A program made the position numbers and the translations under genes. The notes beneath the pieces were generated by a model. That model had not been told where the DNA came from. It searched no databases and saw only the letters and a list, made by a program, of their open reading frames with translations. From assembly GCA_024224995.1 (NCBI GenBank), contig JAAENB010000308.1, forward strand, positions 1 through 14,365: a stretch of 14,365 nt of DNA, in the 5' to 3' direction. Below are positions 7,307-14,346 of the stretch, piece by piece (position 1 is the first letter of the stretch; the number at the start of each line of letters is the position of its first letter). Origin of the DNA: a bacterium (GTDB lineage: Bacteria > Spirochaetota > UBA4802 > UBA5550).

Positions 7307-8494
7307 TTATCTTATCAGTCCTACCCTGGAAAAATCGAGGTTTAATATTTGCTCGGTATTCCAGTATAGAATAAAGGCTCTGCCTTTTATTTCTTTAATG
7401 TCAAGGTATCCAAAATACCTGCCGTCCTGGGAATTTTCACGATTGTCGCCCAGAACCACGGCCTTTCCTTCGGGAACAATACCCTGAACCCGGCTTGACC
7501 TGGCATCATCGACTGTTGTGCCCCTTACATAGGGCTCTACCTGTTTTTTACCGTTAAGATAGACATAGCCATCCTTTATTTCCAGCTTGTCTCCGGGCAG
7601 GGCAATACACCGCTTGATGTAATCTTTATCTTCCTCGTTTGGCGGCTTAAAAATGACAATATCACCCCGTTCAAGGGACCTGATCCCCAGAAAAGAAAGA
7701 TGGAAGGGATTATCCATACCGGGCATTTTGGGAATAATAGGGCCATAGGTTATTTTTTCCACAAAAAGGTGATCCCCCACCAGTAATGTATCCTGCATGG
7801 AACCTGTTGGTATATAATAAGCCTGAACAATATATTGTATAATATGTACTGCCAGAATAAGTGCCACTACAACGGCATCCAGTATCTCCCAGACCTTCCT
7901 GGTATATACTGTTCTCATAGGGGTCATATCCGGAAAAAGAGACAATAAAGAATCCCGGTTCTCTTCCGAAAGCAGCATTGCCGGAAATGGTATCTTTTTG
8001 TCTTTATCTAATATAACCAGGTTTCCCAGGAGATTTAACTCGAGAAAACCAATATTTCCGGCATTAATCACTGTTGTATTTGCCGAATCTTTTAACCGGA
8101 CGGAAGATATATCAAAAAAGTGCTTTTCTTCCCCTTCATTCTTTTTATTTACCGCTTCGATTCTTTTTCCGGTTATGGAAACGGAACCATTCCTGAATTT
8201 AATATATTTTACAATATGATTAACCAGGCGAGCGATATACATTAATGTAGCAAAACTGCCAATATAATATATTGGAATAAAAGGAGTTTTAACAAAAGGG
8301 ACCGCAACAGCCAGAAATAGTGTCGCGTAAACAAAAATAATAAGATATATTATTCTTTTAATGAAAAATTTAACAGCATCACTCCCGGAAATAACAGGAT
8401 ATACAATCTCATCATCATTTGATTCAACAATTTTAAAGTTACTCTTACCCGATTCCAGGTCTTTTGACCTGGTAATTCTTAACAACTGGATCAT
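7307..8494 (-). CDS. lepB: Signal peptidase I with a membrane/PH-like N-terminal extension
   Basis: A 395-aa protein. The peptidase part (about 200-395) has a membrane helix (204-224), the catalytic serine in YIPTGSMQDT (Ser232), the lysine general base in DYIKRCIALPGD (Lys294) and the box GDNRENSQDGR (349-359). It removes signal peptides from exported proteins on the outer face of the inner membrane. The first 200 residues are not part of standard LepB. They hold two hydrophobic segments (about 46-66 and 71-90), then a strand-rich region (100-190) reminiscent of bacterial PH-like domains. The start is firm: GAGGAG, complementary to 8501-8506, lies six bases before the ATG. It is the first gene of a likely lepB-ftsI operon and is divergent from the XPB-N-like gene. 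Confidence 0.93.
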   Translation of the reverse strand: MIQLLRITRSKDLESGKSNFKIVESNDDEIVYPVISGSDAVKFFIKRIIYLIIFVYATLFLAVAVPFVKTPFIPIYYIGSFATLMYIARLVNHIVKYIKFRNGSVSITGKRIEAVNKKNEGEEKHFFDISSVRLKDSANTTVINAGNIGFLELNLLGNLVILDKDKKIPFPAMLLSEENRDSLLSLFPDMTPMRTVYTRKVWEILDAVVVALILAVHIIQYIVQAYYIPTGSMQDTLLVGDHLFVEKITYGPIIPKMPGMDNPFHLSFLGIRSLERGDIVIFKPPNEEDKDYIKRCIALPGDKLEIKDGYVYLNGKKQVEPYVRGTTVDDARSSRVQGIVPEGKAVVLGDNRENSQDGRYFGYLDIKEIKGRAFILYWNTEQILNLDFSRVGLIR

Positions 8495-8534
8495 TATTCG
8501 CTCCTCATTAACCGCCGGATTGAGTTTTCCACCA

Positions 8535-8567
8535 AAATTACTCAGAAATTACTCAGAAATTACTTAA
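8535..8567. repeat. Three tandem 11-bp repeats upstream of lepB
   Basis: AAATTACTCAG occurs at 8535-8545 and 8546-8556, with a diverged third copy (AAATTACTTAA) at 8557-8567. The period is about one helical turn, so the copies face the same side of the DNA. They lie 41-73 bp before the lepB ATG, where an operator or promoter spacer would be. Simple slippage repeats are the alternative. Confidence 0.6.
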
Positions 8568-8634
8568 ATGTGTAGGTACTGCAACGATATTTTTCATTAG
8601 TTGCCACTTTTTAGGTGGAGACATACAAAACTTA

Positions 8635-8663
8635 TTGCAGAAATAACAGAGACTATATAAAAT
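8635..8663 (+). promoter_or_regulatory. Candidate sigma-70 promoter of the XPB-N-like gene
   Basis: TTGCAG (8635-8640) and TAAAAT (8658-8663) are separated by 17 bp, giving a start near 8670 and a short leader before the ATG at 8697. A TATAAA starting two bases earlier is an alternative -10. No Shine-Dalgarno follows. Confidence 0.45.
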
Positions 8664-8696
8664 TGTACAAATCAAGTGTCCACAACTTTTTTAATT

Positions 8697-10559
8697 ATGA
8701 AAACAATAACAGACGCCATAAAGAGATTATCAAAAGAAAAGATTAAGGAACTCGCATCACTTCTTATGCTCAAAAAAGCAGACGAAAATGCGATTATTTC
8801 CCGGATCACCTCTTATTCAGGTCTCGATAAAATACTAACGGGGCTTTCCCTTAATGAGCTTCAAATGCTGCAATTGGTATACAGTAATGACGCGGTTATT
8901 ACCCTGGGGGAAATTGAAAAGAAACTGGAGATCAATATTGCGGAAGTGGAAAAAACCGCTAACGGTCTTGCCGGTAAACTGATGCTTTATATTATCAAAA
9001 ACCGGCAGCTTTTAAGCAATAAACTGGATAAGATCTATGGTATAGAAGAAATTGCTTCAATTATCAATATTACCGGTATTTCCACAATTCATGAAGAGCT
9101 GGCTAAAATATCGGCTTCTCTTGAACAAACTGATGAAGATGAAGCTGCTTCTTCTACGGTTTTGAACAATGCAGAAAGCAATATCAAACAAATTCTGATA
9201 CACCTTGCCGAATCCGGCGGGATTGTGTCACTTGAAGATTTTCAAAGTTACTGTACAAAAGAGCCATTTGATTCGGTTCTTTCCACTATGCTGGAACAAA
9301 AACTGATTTCAATGTGCCAGGTGATTACTCCCCGTTACCATACGGTGATCCTTGTTGATGAGAAGATAGCGCCTGCGGCAGCTCACCTTGTTGCGAAAAA
9401 GGAAACCAAAGATAACCGCGTTCATAACAGGTTTCACTTCCTTTTAAATACCTTTAATGCTTTTGATGTTATTTCCACTTATGGCATGTTTCTGACAAAA
9501 CAGGGTAAATTCAGAATAATCGATGAAAAAAGGATAATGGAGTCGCAGCGGCGGCTGCAATGGCCTAATGGAAAATACCCGGTTCCCGAAGAGGTATTAC
9601 GCCTTACTCTCTTCTTTCTTAACAGGCTGGGCTGCTTAAAACTGGACAAAGACATCGCGAATATCACTCTTGCTCCCATTCAGAACCAGGTTGAAGAGCC
9701 GGAAAATGTTATAATCACAATGATGAAGGTGCTCGACTCTACTGAACCGGTAGATCCCTACTTTTTACCCCCTTTTGAGATGCCTTCTTATGACTCAATT
9801 CTCTCAACACTTAAAATATTGTCTAATCTTAAGAAACCTTCATTTACCTATCTTAAAATCACTGAATTGTCCCGGTTCCTGGGTAACTCTCCTGATGAAG
9901 ACCTGGAAAATGACCTTCATGAAGTTGATGCCGAGTATCGCCGGTTCAAAAGAAAGATCGATTTTTTATGTTTAACCGGTATTATTGAGATAATCGGAAA
10001 CCGGATCCAGCTTTCCGATATCGGAAAAGAGATCGTTGCCAGGGAGCTTAAAACCGATATCCGGGATGAAGAGCAGGAAATAAAAAAAACCATCTATATT
10101 AATCCCGATTTCACCATCATTATTCCGGAAGAAGATATTCCGTCACGTGCTCTTTTTAATATTCTTACATACACGGAAATTGTCAAAGATGATGTTATTC
10201 TTCATGCTACGATTGACAAGTCTTCTATTATAAAAGCCCATAAGCTTGGATTATCTGTTGACCGCTTTGTTACTATTCTGGAAGAATATTCAAAGAATGA
10301 AATTCCGCAAAACCTTAACTTCCTGCTTACCGAATGGTCGAACCAGGCTATCACCCTGAAAATTTCCCGTGAAATTTTGCTTAAAATAAACAATCCCTCT
10401 TTTCTCGACGAAATTGAATATAATAAAACAACAAATATGATGATTGAACGTATTTCTTCTCATTACGCCATTGTTAATAAAGAATATATTGATGATATTA
10501 TTAAACTTGCCAGGAAAAATGATGCGGTAATTTCTCTTTTTGAAGAAAAAACGGATTAA
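8697..10559 (+). CDS. Helicase-associated (XPB/Ssl2 N-terminal-like) domain protein
   Basis: A 620-aa soluble protein from ATG 8697; an in-frame GTG at 8676 would add seven residues that look unlike an N-terminus. It has many short helices resembling repeated winged-helix modules. Nucleotides about 10080-10335 encode INPDFTIIIPEEDIPSRALF through the stretch ending IPQNLNFLLTEW. That is the pattern of the PF13625-like domain (helicase C-terminal 3, XPB/Ssl2 N-terminal-like), familiar from actinobacterial helicase-associated proteins encoded beside XPB-type helicases. No Walker A, DEAH or other ATPase motif is present, and no XPB gene lies in the window. A DNA-repair or transcription-coupled role is possible but inferred. 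It is divergent from lepB and convergent with the next gene. Confidence 0.8.
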   Translation: MKTITDAIKRLSKEKIKELASLLMLKKADENAIISRITSYSGLDKILTGLSLNELQMLQLVYSNDAVITLGEIEKKLEINIAEVEKTANGLAGKLMLYIIKNRQLLSNKLDKIYGIEEIASIINITGISTIHEELAKISASLEQTDEDEAASSTVLNNAESNIKQILIHLAESGGIVSLEDFQSYCTKEPFDSVLSTMLEQKLISMCQVITPRYHTVILVDEKIAPAAAHLVAKKETKDNRVHNRFHFLLNTFNAFDVISTYGMFLTKQGKFRIIDEKRIMESQRRLQWPNGKYPVPEEVLRLTLFFLNRLGCLKLDKDIANITLAPIQNQVEEPENVIITMMKVLDSTEPVDPYFLPPFEMPSYDSILSTLKILSNLKKPSFTYLKITELSRFLGNSPDEDLENDLHEVDAEYRRFKRKIDFLCLTGIIEIIGNRIQLSDIGKEIVARELKTDIRDEEQEIKKTIYINPDFTIIIPEEDIPSRALFNILTYTEIVKDDVILHATIDKSSIIKAHKLGLSVDRFVTILEEYSKNEIPQNLNFLLTEWSNQAITLKISREILLKINNPSFLDEIEYNKTTNMMIERISSHYAIVNKEYIDDIIKLARKNDAVISLFEEKTD

Positions 10560-10575
10560 CCGGGATTCTCCCGGT
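10559..10575. terminator. Short GC hairpin between convergent genes
   Basis: ACCGGG (10559-10564) and CCCGGT (10570-10575) form a 6-bp stem with a 5-base loop, starting on the last base of the XPB-N-like stop codon. No U-tract follows directly on the plus strand. On the minus strand a run of T occurs about ten bases further on. It is a weak, possibly bidirectional terminator. Confidence 0.4.
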
Positions 10576-10615
10576 ATAAAACCAGCTTTAGATTTAAATC
10601 AAAATAAATCAACTT

Positions 10616-10891
10616 TTAGTCAATAACAACAATCCTTCTCGGGAACTTCCAGTCTAAAAATTCTTGCAGCGCTTTTATCGTTTTTTCCTGAACAAAAAAA
10701 AGTTTATTGTTCGCCTTTACCAGGCCGCCTTTGTAATGAGTATATTTCATCTGGTGATCCACCCACCCGATCAACTCTACTTTTTTCCAGTCAGTTGTGG
10801 TCTTTAAAAAAGGAAGCTTTCGTAGATGTAGCTCTTTAATTTGTCCGTTCTTAACGGAGTCTGCCAGTATTCTTTCCCATTCCATCGCCAT
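10616..10891 (-). CDS. Conserved-looking small protein of unknown function (91 aa)
   Basis: A 91-aa soluble basic protein that I do not recognise. It begins MAMEWERILADSVKNGQIKE and ends with FLDWKFPRRIVVID. The middle part (KKVELIGWVDHQMKYTHYKG) alternates hydrophobic and charged residues like a small beta-rich fold. A purine-rich GAGAG lies eight bases before the ATG at 10891; a second Met at codon 3 is also possible. It follows the receiver-like gene by 36 bp on the same strand, so the two are probably co-transcribed and may work together. No cysteine clusters, membrane segments or catalytic motifs are visible. Confidence 0.7.
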   Translation of the reverse strand: MAMEWERILADSVKNGQIKELHLRKLPFLKTTTDWKKVELIGWVDHQMKYTHYKGGLVKANNKLFFVQEKTIKALQEFLDWKFPRRIVVID

Positions 10892-10927
10892 ATTGTATTC
10901 TCTCTTTAAACCTAAAAATATTACTTA

Positions 10928-11803
10928 CTACTTTTTTAAAGCCTCATTTTCTCTTAAAAGCCGGTCAATCTCTTCAGCCAGGCTCCTGTTTAACAATTTC
11001 TCCCTTTTCAATTCATCATGAAGATCTATTGCCTCAGTCCTGCCGAGCTCTGCTACAGTTTCCGTGGCATTTATTACGGATTTTGCATTATTAAGCTCAT
11101 GTGCCGAAAATTCCAGAACCGATGCCTGAGCATCTATTACACTATGGGCATCCACCAGCTCCCGCTGCTTGATATTGAGTAGAATCTCCTCGGAATTTGC
11201 CCGTTTTTTCATATCAAACATTTCACTCTGTCTGAGCAGGGAAAAATTGCTTATTGCCTTGTTTAAGCGGTCCTGTTCTTTTAAGAGCTTCTTCTCATAC
11301 GCAATAATACTCTTAAAACCAGCCTCTTCCCGCTCCGATTCAAAGATATTCTTCCTGTTTATATCCATCAATCCCTCAAATAACTGGACCCGGGATTCCG
11401 ATTCCCTGGATATATATGTCATTATCTCACGATACCGTTCGACTATTATCGATTTTTCAACCAGGAGCAAAAACTCGCGCTTGTCGATTGGTCTTCCTAT
11501 AAATTCCAGGTGGAGTGTGTTATATGACAGCTTTGAAGCGTCTTTTATCTCCTTTTTCTTCAATACAACAAACTTCAAATAACTCTGAAGTCTTTGATCA
11601 CCCAATATCAGAGATACTGTCTTCTCAGGTGTTTTTTCTGCCAGGTCGAAAACAAAAAGGTTTATTTCATTTTCCAATATATTCGAAGCCTTCAACTCCT
11701 GTTCGGATATCACATTCGTTGTAAGACCAAGTTCCCTGATAGAGGCAGCTATTTTTTCACCGCTGCCGTTGTCTGTTAAATACCAAATTGTCGCTTTTTC
11801 CAT
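10928..11803 (-). CDS. Degenerate receiver-like domain plus long coiled coil
   Basis: A 291-aa cytoplasmic protein. Residues 1-118 fit a response-regulator receiver fold: strand TIWYLT with Asp11, strand LFVFDLAE ending in Asp53 at the phospho-acceptor position, strand KFVVLKKK, and a last strand followed by GRPIDKREFLLLVE. The conserved lysine before that proline is replaced by Arg and the switch Thr/Ser is missing, so it may not be phosphorylated normally. Residues about 140-291 are charged heptads predicted as coiled coil, with no output domain. It could be a scaffold or localisation factor; the cell process is unknown. The ATG at 11803 has AGAGG eight bases upstream. It precedes the 91-aa gene and is divergent from the transglycosylase gene. 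Confidence 0.78.
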   Translation of the reverse strand: MEKATIWYLTDNGSGEKIAASIRELGLTTNVISEQELKASNILENEINLFVFDLAEKTPEKTVSLILGDQRLQSYLKFVVLKKKEIKDASKLSYNTLHLEFIGRPIDKREFLLLVEKSIIVERYREIMTYISRESESRVQLFEGLMDINRKNIFESEREEAGFKSIIAYEKKLLKEQDRLNKAISNFSLLRQSEMFDMKKRANSEEILLNIKQRELVDAHSVIDAQASVLEFSAHELNNAKSVINATETVAELGRTEAIDLHDELKREKLLNRSLAEEIDRLLRENEALKK

Positions 11804-12028
11804 ATCATAAACCTCTGTTTACCGATAGGACACTTAAATATTATTATCACTCTTTTGCAAGAAAAAAACAACTACTTTTTTTTTAAACTCCCGCGTCACT
11901 TTTTAAAATATTTAAAATTGGTTGACATTTATTGCTCACTTCTATTCTTTGTCCACAACATCGTCTTTATCTGTTCATTTATTATAACTATACATATATT
12001 ACAAAAAAACACAGGAAATTTTAGTAAA

Positions 12029-13120
12029 ATGAAAATCTCAAGGTTTATTATCGTATTTATTGTTTTCGCCACGGTCTTTGCGTCGTACCAGCACCTCTTC
12101 TCATGGGGACTTTTTAACCTTTTTTCCGACACCTCCTTTTCCGAAGAAGGTCTTCAAAAATCCGTGGATTTTGATCCGGACAAAGATATTCTCTATCTCC
12201 CCAAATTAGAAGGCAAAAAGCTCTTTGAATCGGTCGATGATCTTTCTATCTGCCGAAAAAAAGATGTCCGTAAATATATCTATATCTACCTTACTACCGG
12301 TAGAAAATTCGCGATCCGCTCTATTGAACGGTCCTATCTTTATATGGGAATTATTGACGATATTTTCGAAAAAAACAGTGACATCCCTAAGGATATCGCC
12401 CTGCTTCCTCTTCTGGAAAGCGGCTTTAGCCCGAACGCGGTTTCCCGCAGCAAAGCGATGGGGCTGTGGCAGTTCATGAAATCCACGTCCAAACCCCTGG
12501 GACTCAAGCGAAATAAATGGGTCGATGAACGCCGCGATATTGAAAAATCTACCAATGCCGCCATCCGGCACCTGCGCCATCTTCACAAAAGCCTTGGCTC
12601 CTGGGAGCTGGCCCTTGCCGCGTATAACGGCGGCGGCGGGCATGTTCGCCGGTCCATGAAAAAATCCGGAACTTCGGAAATCTGGTCTCTTATCGATTCC
12701 GGTGCCATGAAGCAGGAACCCAGTGAATATGTTCCCCGGTATCTCGCGCTCTTGCTCATATACAAAAACCAGTCTCTCTTTGGCATTAAAGACGAGATCT
12801 CCATACCCGAGACCTTTGACACGGAGAATATCACCCTTGAATTCCCGGTTAATATTAAAGACGTTTCCAAAGTCTGTGAGGTTCCGCTTAAGACCATTAA
12901 AAAATTCAACCCAGAGCTGAATCATCATATTACTCCGCCGTACAACAAAGAGTATTCTCTCAGGCTTCCCGCTGAAGTGAAGGATAAATTTAAGCTGAAT
13001 AAAAAGAAGCTTTATAAGTATAAATTCAAGGGAGTTAAACGCTATACCGTCAAACGCGGTGACAACCTTTCCTCTATTGCCAAACGTCATAAAAAAAAAC
13101 TCGTCAGCTTATTGAGCTGA
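12029..13120 (+). CDS. MltD-like membrane-bound lytic transglycosylase, LysM domain broken by a frameshift
   Basis: Cleaves the glycan strand of peptidoglycan on the outer side of the inner membrane. From ATG 12029 (363 aa as read) it has an uncleaved or cleaved signal segment (residues 1-25, ISRFIIVFIVFATVF), then an SLT domain with LLPLLESGFSPNAVS (catalytic Glu130), AMGLWQFM (143-150) and AAYNGGGGHV (197-206). A LysM domain begins at about residue 336 (VKRYTVKRGDNLSSIAKRH) but stops after the A9 tract with the non-LysM tail LVSLLS. The frame also stays open upstream to 11855, but the signal segment and an AGGA at 12012-12015 favour 12029. A TTGACA at 11922-11927 lacks a good -10 box, so the promoter is unclear. 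It converges on the toxin remnant. Confidence 0.88.
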   Translation: MKISRFIIVFIVFATVFASYQHLFSWGLFNLFSDTSFSEEGLQKSVDFDPDKDILYLPKLEGKKLFESVDDLSICRKKDVRKYIYIYLTTGRKFAIRSIERSYLYMGIIDDIFEKNSDIPKDIALLPLLESGFSPNAVSRSKAMGLWQFMKSTSKPLGLKRNKWVDERRDIEKSTNAAIRHLRHLHKSLGSWELALAAYNGGGGHVRRSMKKSGTSEIWSLIDSGAMKQEPSEYVPRYLALLLIYKNQSLFGIKDEISIPETFDTENITLEFPVNIKDVSKVCEVPLKTIKKFNPELNHHITPPYNKEYSLRLPAEVKDKFKLNKKKLYKYKFKGVKRYTVKRGDNLSSIAKRHKKKLVSLLS

Positions 13121-13179
13121 ATAATATAAAAAATCCCCGGAGGATTTATCCGGGGAAGGTTATTTATATTCCTTATTAG
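13091..13179 (+). other. A9 frameshift site and out-of-frame LysM remainder
   Basis: Nine adenines (13091-13099) follow the CAT codon. The zero frame ends at TGA 13118-13120. Reading resumed one base back, from ACT at 13099, gives TRQLIELNNIKN, then PRRIYPGKVIYIPY and TAG at 13177-13179. This is a textbook LysM second half and yields a 383-aa protein. The zero-frame codons form A-AAA-AAA, a -1 slippery heptamer. Possible causes are a mutation, a base-calling error, transcript slippage or programmed frameshifting. Confidence 0.88.
13135..13155 (+). terminator. 7-bp hairpin at the 3' end of the transglycosylase gene
   Basis: CCCCGGA (13135-13141) pairs with TCCGGGG (13149-13155) around a 7-base loop. 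It lies after the zero-frame stop but inside the frameshifted LysM coding part. No U-tract follows, so termination is doubtful. At about 35 bases from the A9 tract it is too distant for a usual frameshift stimulator. Confidence 0.35.
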
Positions 13180-13189
13180 AATCCGGATG

Positions 13190-13483
13190 TTACTTCATAG
13201 CCTCGTCAAAATCCCTTTTCCCGTGAATAATATCATGAATTAATACATCATCTTTTTGTATCTCATAAATAAGTCGATAAGAATAAATAAAAATTTCTCT
13301 AATTTTGTTATCATCAATTTCCGGAACAACTCGTCCCATTGAAGGAAATTCATTGAGTGATTCTGATTTTTCAATTATTGTGAGTGTGACTTTTTGTGCA
13401 TAGAAGTGAGAATCCAAAGCAATATAATCATGGATACTTTTAAGATCCTCTTTGGCAGGATTGGATTTCTTTTTTCAATTCAT
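13190..13483 (-). pseudogene. ParE/RelE-type toxin with an in-frame TGA near its start
   Basis: The visible open frame (from TTG 13417) encodes 75 aa with the ParE signature ESLNEFPSMGRVVPE, IREIFIYSYRLIYEI and DIIHGKRDFDEAMK. ParE toxins of this type are about 95-100 aa. Extending upstream in the same frame adds NPAKEDLKSIHDYIA, which fits the missing first helix, then three lysines, a TGA at 13475-13477, and ATG AAT at 13478-13483. Counting from that ATG gives 97 codons before the stop, the family length. The toxin is therefore probably inactivated, by TGG to TGA or by a slip in the adjoining A6 run, unless it starts at a weak codon. It overlaps the end of the antitoxin gene. Known ParE toxins inhibit DNA gyrase; RelE relatives cleave mRNA on the ribosome. 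Confidence 0.75.
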
Positions 13484-13640
13484 CAACAGTGAGAGTTTTT
13501 CCATCTTTAACAGCTTCCTGACTGTGTGCAACTTTATCTATCACATAGAGACGATACATGATATCTTCAATGTTTGCATTATCCGGAAGTTTAGAAATTG
13601 CCTCAAGGGCTTCTTGTTTTATATTTGAATGCATACGCAT
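13440..13640 (-). CDS. Antitoxin partner of the ParE-type toxin
   Basis: A 66-aa acidic protein whose core SKLPDNANIEDIMYRLYVID matches the helix pattern of small antitoxins paired with ParE/RelE toxins ('LP-x-D-A-x-x-E-D-I-M-Y' type). The C-terminus (LTVDELKKEIQ) would wrap the toxin. The start is well supported: AGGAG five bases before the ATG at 13640; a second Met is at codon 3. It precedes the toxin remnant and overlaps it by 44 bp, the normal antitoxin-toxin order. The antitoxin frame is intact while the toxin is broken, the usual order of decay since an antitoxin alone is harmless. It probably represses its own promoter as in other type II modules; this is inferred. Confidence 0.75.
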   Translation of the reverse strand: MRMHSNIKQEALEAISKLPDNANIEDIMYRLYVIDKVAHSQEAVKDGKTLTVDELKKEIQSCQRGS

Positions 13641-13673
13641 TATTTCTCCTAAAAGTGTTATCTTGAAAATTCA

Positions 13674-13716
13674 AATAATATACTATTAAGATATTAATTA
13701 TTGCATCAATTGTCAA
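13674..13716 (-). promoter_or_regulatory. Promoter and candidate operator of the toxin-antitoxin pair
   Basis: On the minus strand TTGACA (complement of 13711-13716) is followed after 17 bp by TATCTT (complement of 13688-13693). An AT-rich dyad with outer arms AATAAT (13674-13679) and ATTATT (13697-13702) straddles the -10 box, where an autorepressor would bind. Confidence 0.5.
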
Positions 13717-13744
13717 GTAATATCTCAATTATCTCACCGGAGTC

Positions 13745-14119
13745 CTACTCCCCAACAATCCCCTTCACCTTATTCCGTGCAATCAAAGCATCTATCATAT
13801 GCCGGATCATTTCCTGGTCCTTATCACTCAGCTTATAAATCTCCGAAAGAAGCAGCTTCATTTCATCCCCGGGCTCGCTCCGCAGCAAGGGCTTTCTCTC
13901 CGCCTCTTTAATAAGAAGATAATCAATAGAAACATCAAAGACCTGCGCCAGTTTAATTAAAACCACGGCAGAAGGAACATTCCTGCCGTTCTCCTAATAA
14001 CCAATCATATTATTATCAATATCAACCTTTTTGGCAAGATCAAACTGGGTCCAGCCTCGTTCTTTGCGAAGCTTTTTAATACGTTCATAAACAGGTAATT
14101 CTTTAACATCCATACTCAT
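13745..14119 (-). pseudogene. XRE-family (HTH_3) regulator interrupted by an amber stop
   Basis: Read through, this frame encodes 124 aa from ATG 14119 (or ATG 14113). It begins with a Cro/C1-type helix-turn-helix, YERIKKLRKERGWTQFDLAK (residues 11-30) and then DNNMIGY. Codon 42 is TAG (13994-13996), and the frame continues ENGRNVPSAVVLIKLAQVFD. Family members normally have Tyr at codon 42 (pattern Y-E-N-G-R), so a Tyr codon probably mutated to TAG. The C-terminal part (about 75-124) is a charged helical region. The remaining open piece from GTG 13966 lacks the DNA-binding helices. Such regulators often control nearby mobile or toxin-antitoxin genes. No clear Shine-Dalgarno precedes ATG 14119. 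Confidence 0.82.
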
Positions 14120-14147
14120 TATGTTTTAAGAGTTAAGTAAAAAAATC

Positions 14148-14214
14148 AGTGTTGTCATTGCGCGGGTTTAACACTATTTGGAAAAATCATTGTTTTTAAC
14201 ATAGTTTTTTCCAA
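14148..14214. promoter_or_regulatory. Dyads upstream of the XRE remnant, candidate operators
   Basis: AGTGTT (14148-14153) and AACACT (14170-14175) are inverted with a 16-bp spacer. A second dyad, TTGGAAAAA (14178-14186) and TTTTTCCAA (14206-14214), follows. Short GTTTAACAC/GTTTTTAACA motifs recur here. They could be binding sites of the regulator. The second dyad could instead end transcription from the right. Confidence 0.35.
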
Positions 14215-14226
14215 TTATAAAATCTA

Positions 14227-14346
14227 TCAATCCCCCCATCCAATGAGTCGAGCTTCCTCTTCAGGCTTTTTTTGATTATCGTTATTCCAATCTCGTGATC
14301 TAAAATGAAACCAATAAAAAAGATGATAATTCAATATGCTGCGCAA
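14227..14346 (-). CDS. Possible short protein or C-terminal fragment at the window edge
   Basis: From TTG 14346 the minus strand encodes 39 aa ending in DWNNDNQKKPEEEARLIGWGD (last 20: WNNDNQKKPEEEARLIGWGD). AAGGAGG lies four bases before the TTG. An in-frame TAA sits at 14362-14364, so it cannot extend upstream without a frame change. The Trp-rich, charged ending looks protein-like, but I recognise no family. It may be a small gene or, given the damaged neighbours, the tail of a broken one. Confidence 0.3.
   Translation of the reverse strand: MRSILNYHLFYWFHFRSRDWNNDNQKKPEEEARLIGWGD

Noticed and set aside
11922..11950. TTGACA at 11922-11927 as the transglycosylase promoter
   Set aside because: No acceptable -10 box occurs 16-18 bp downstream, so it is mentioned only in the gene entry.
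12206..13090. A 294-aa open frame on the minus strand antisense to the transglycosylase
   Set aside because: It lies entirely opposite a clearly recognised SLT/LysM gene, has no family motifs and is a codon-bias shadow.
13135..13155. Hairpin as the stimulator of programmed -1 frameshifting at the A9 tract
   Set aside because: It starts about 35 bases after the tract, whereas known stimulators sit roughly 5-9 bases away.
13475..13996. Reassigned stop codon (alternative genetic code)
   Set aside because: The two lesions are different codons (TGA and TAG), all long genes translate normally under the standard code with TGG for Trp, and TAG/TAA end most of them.
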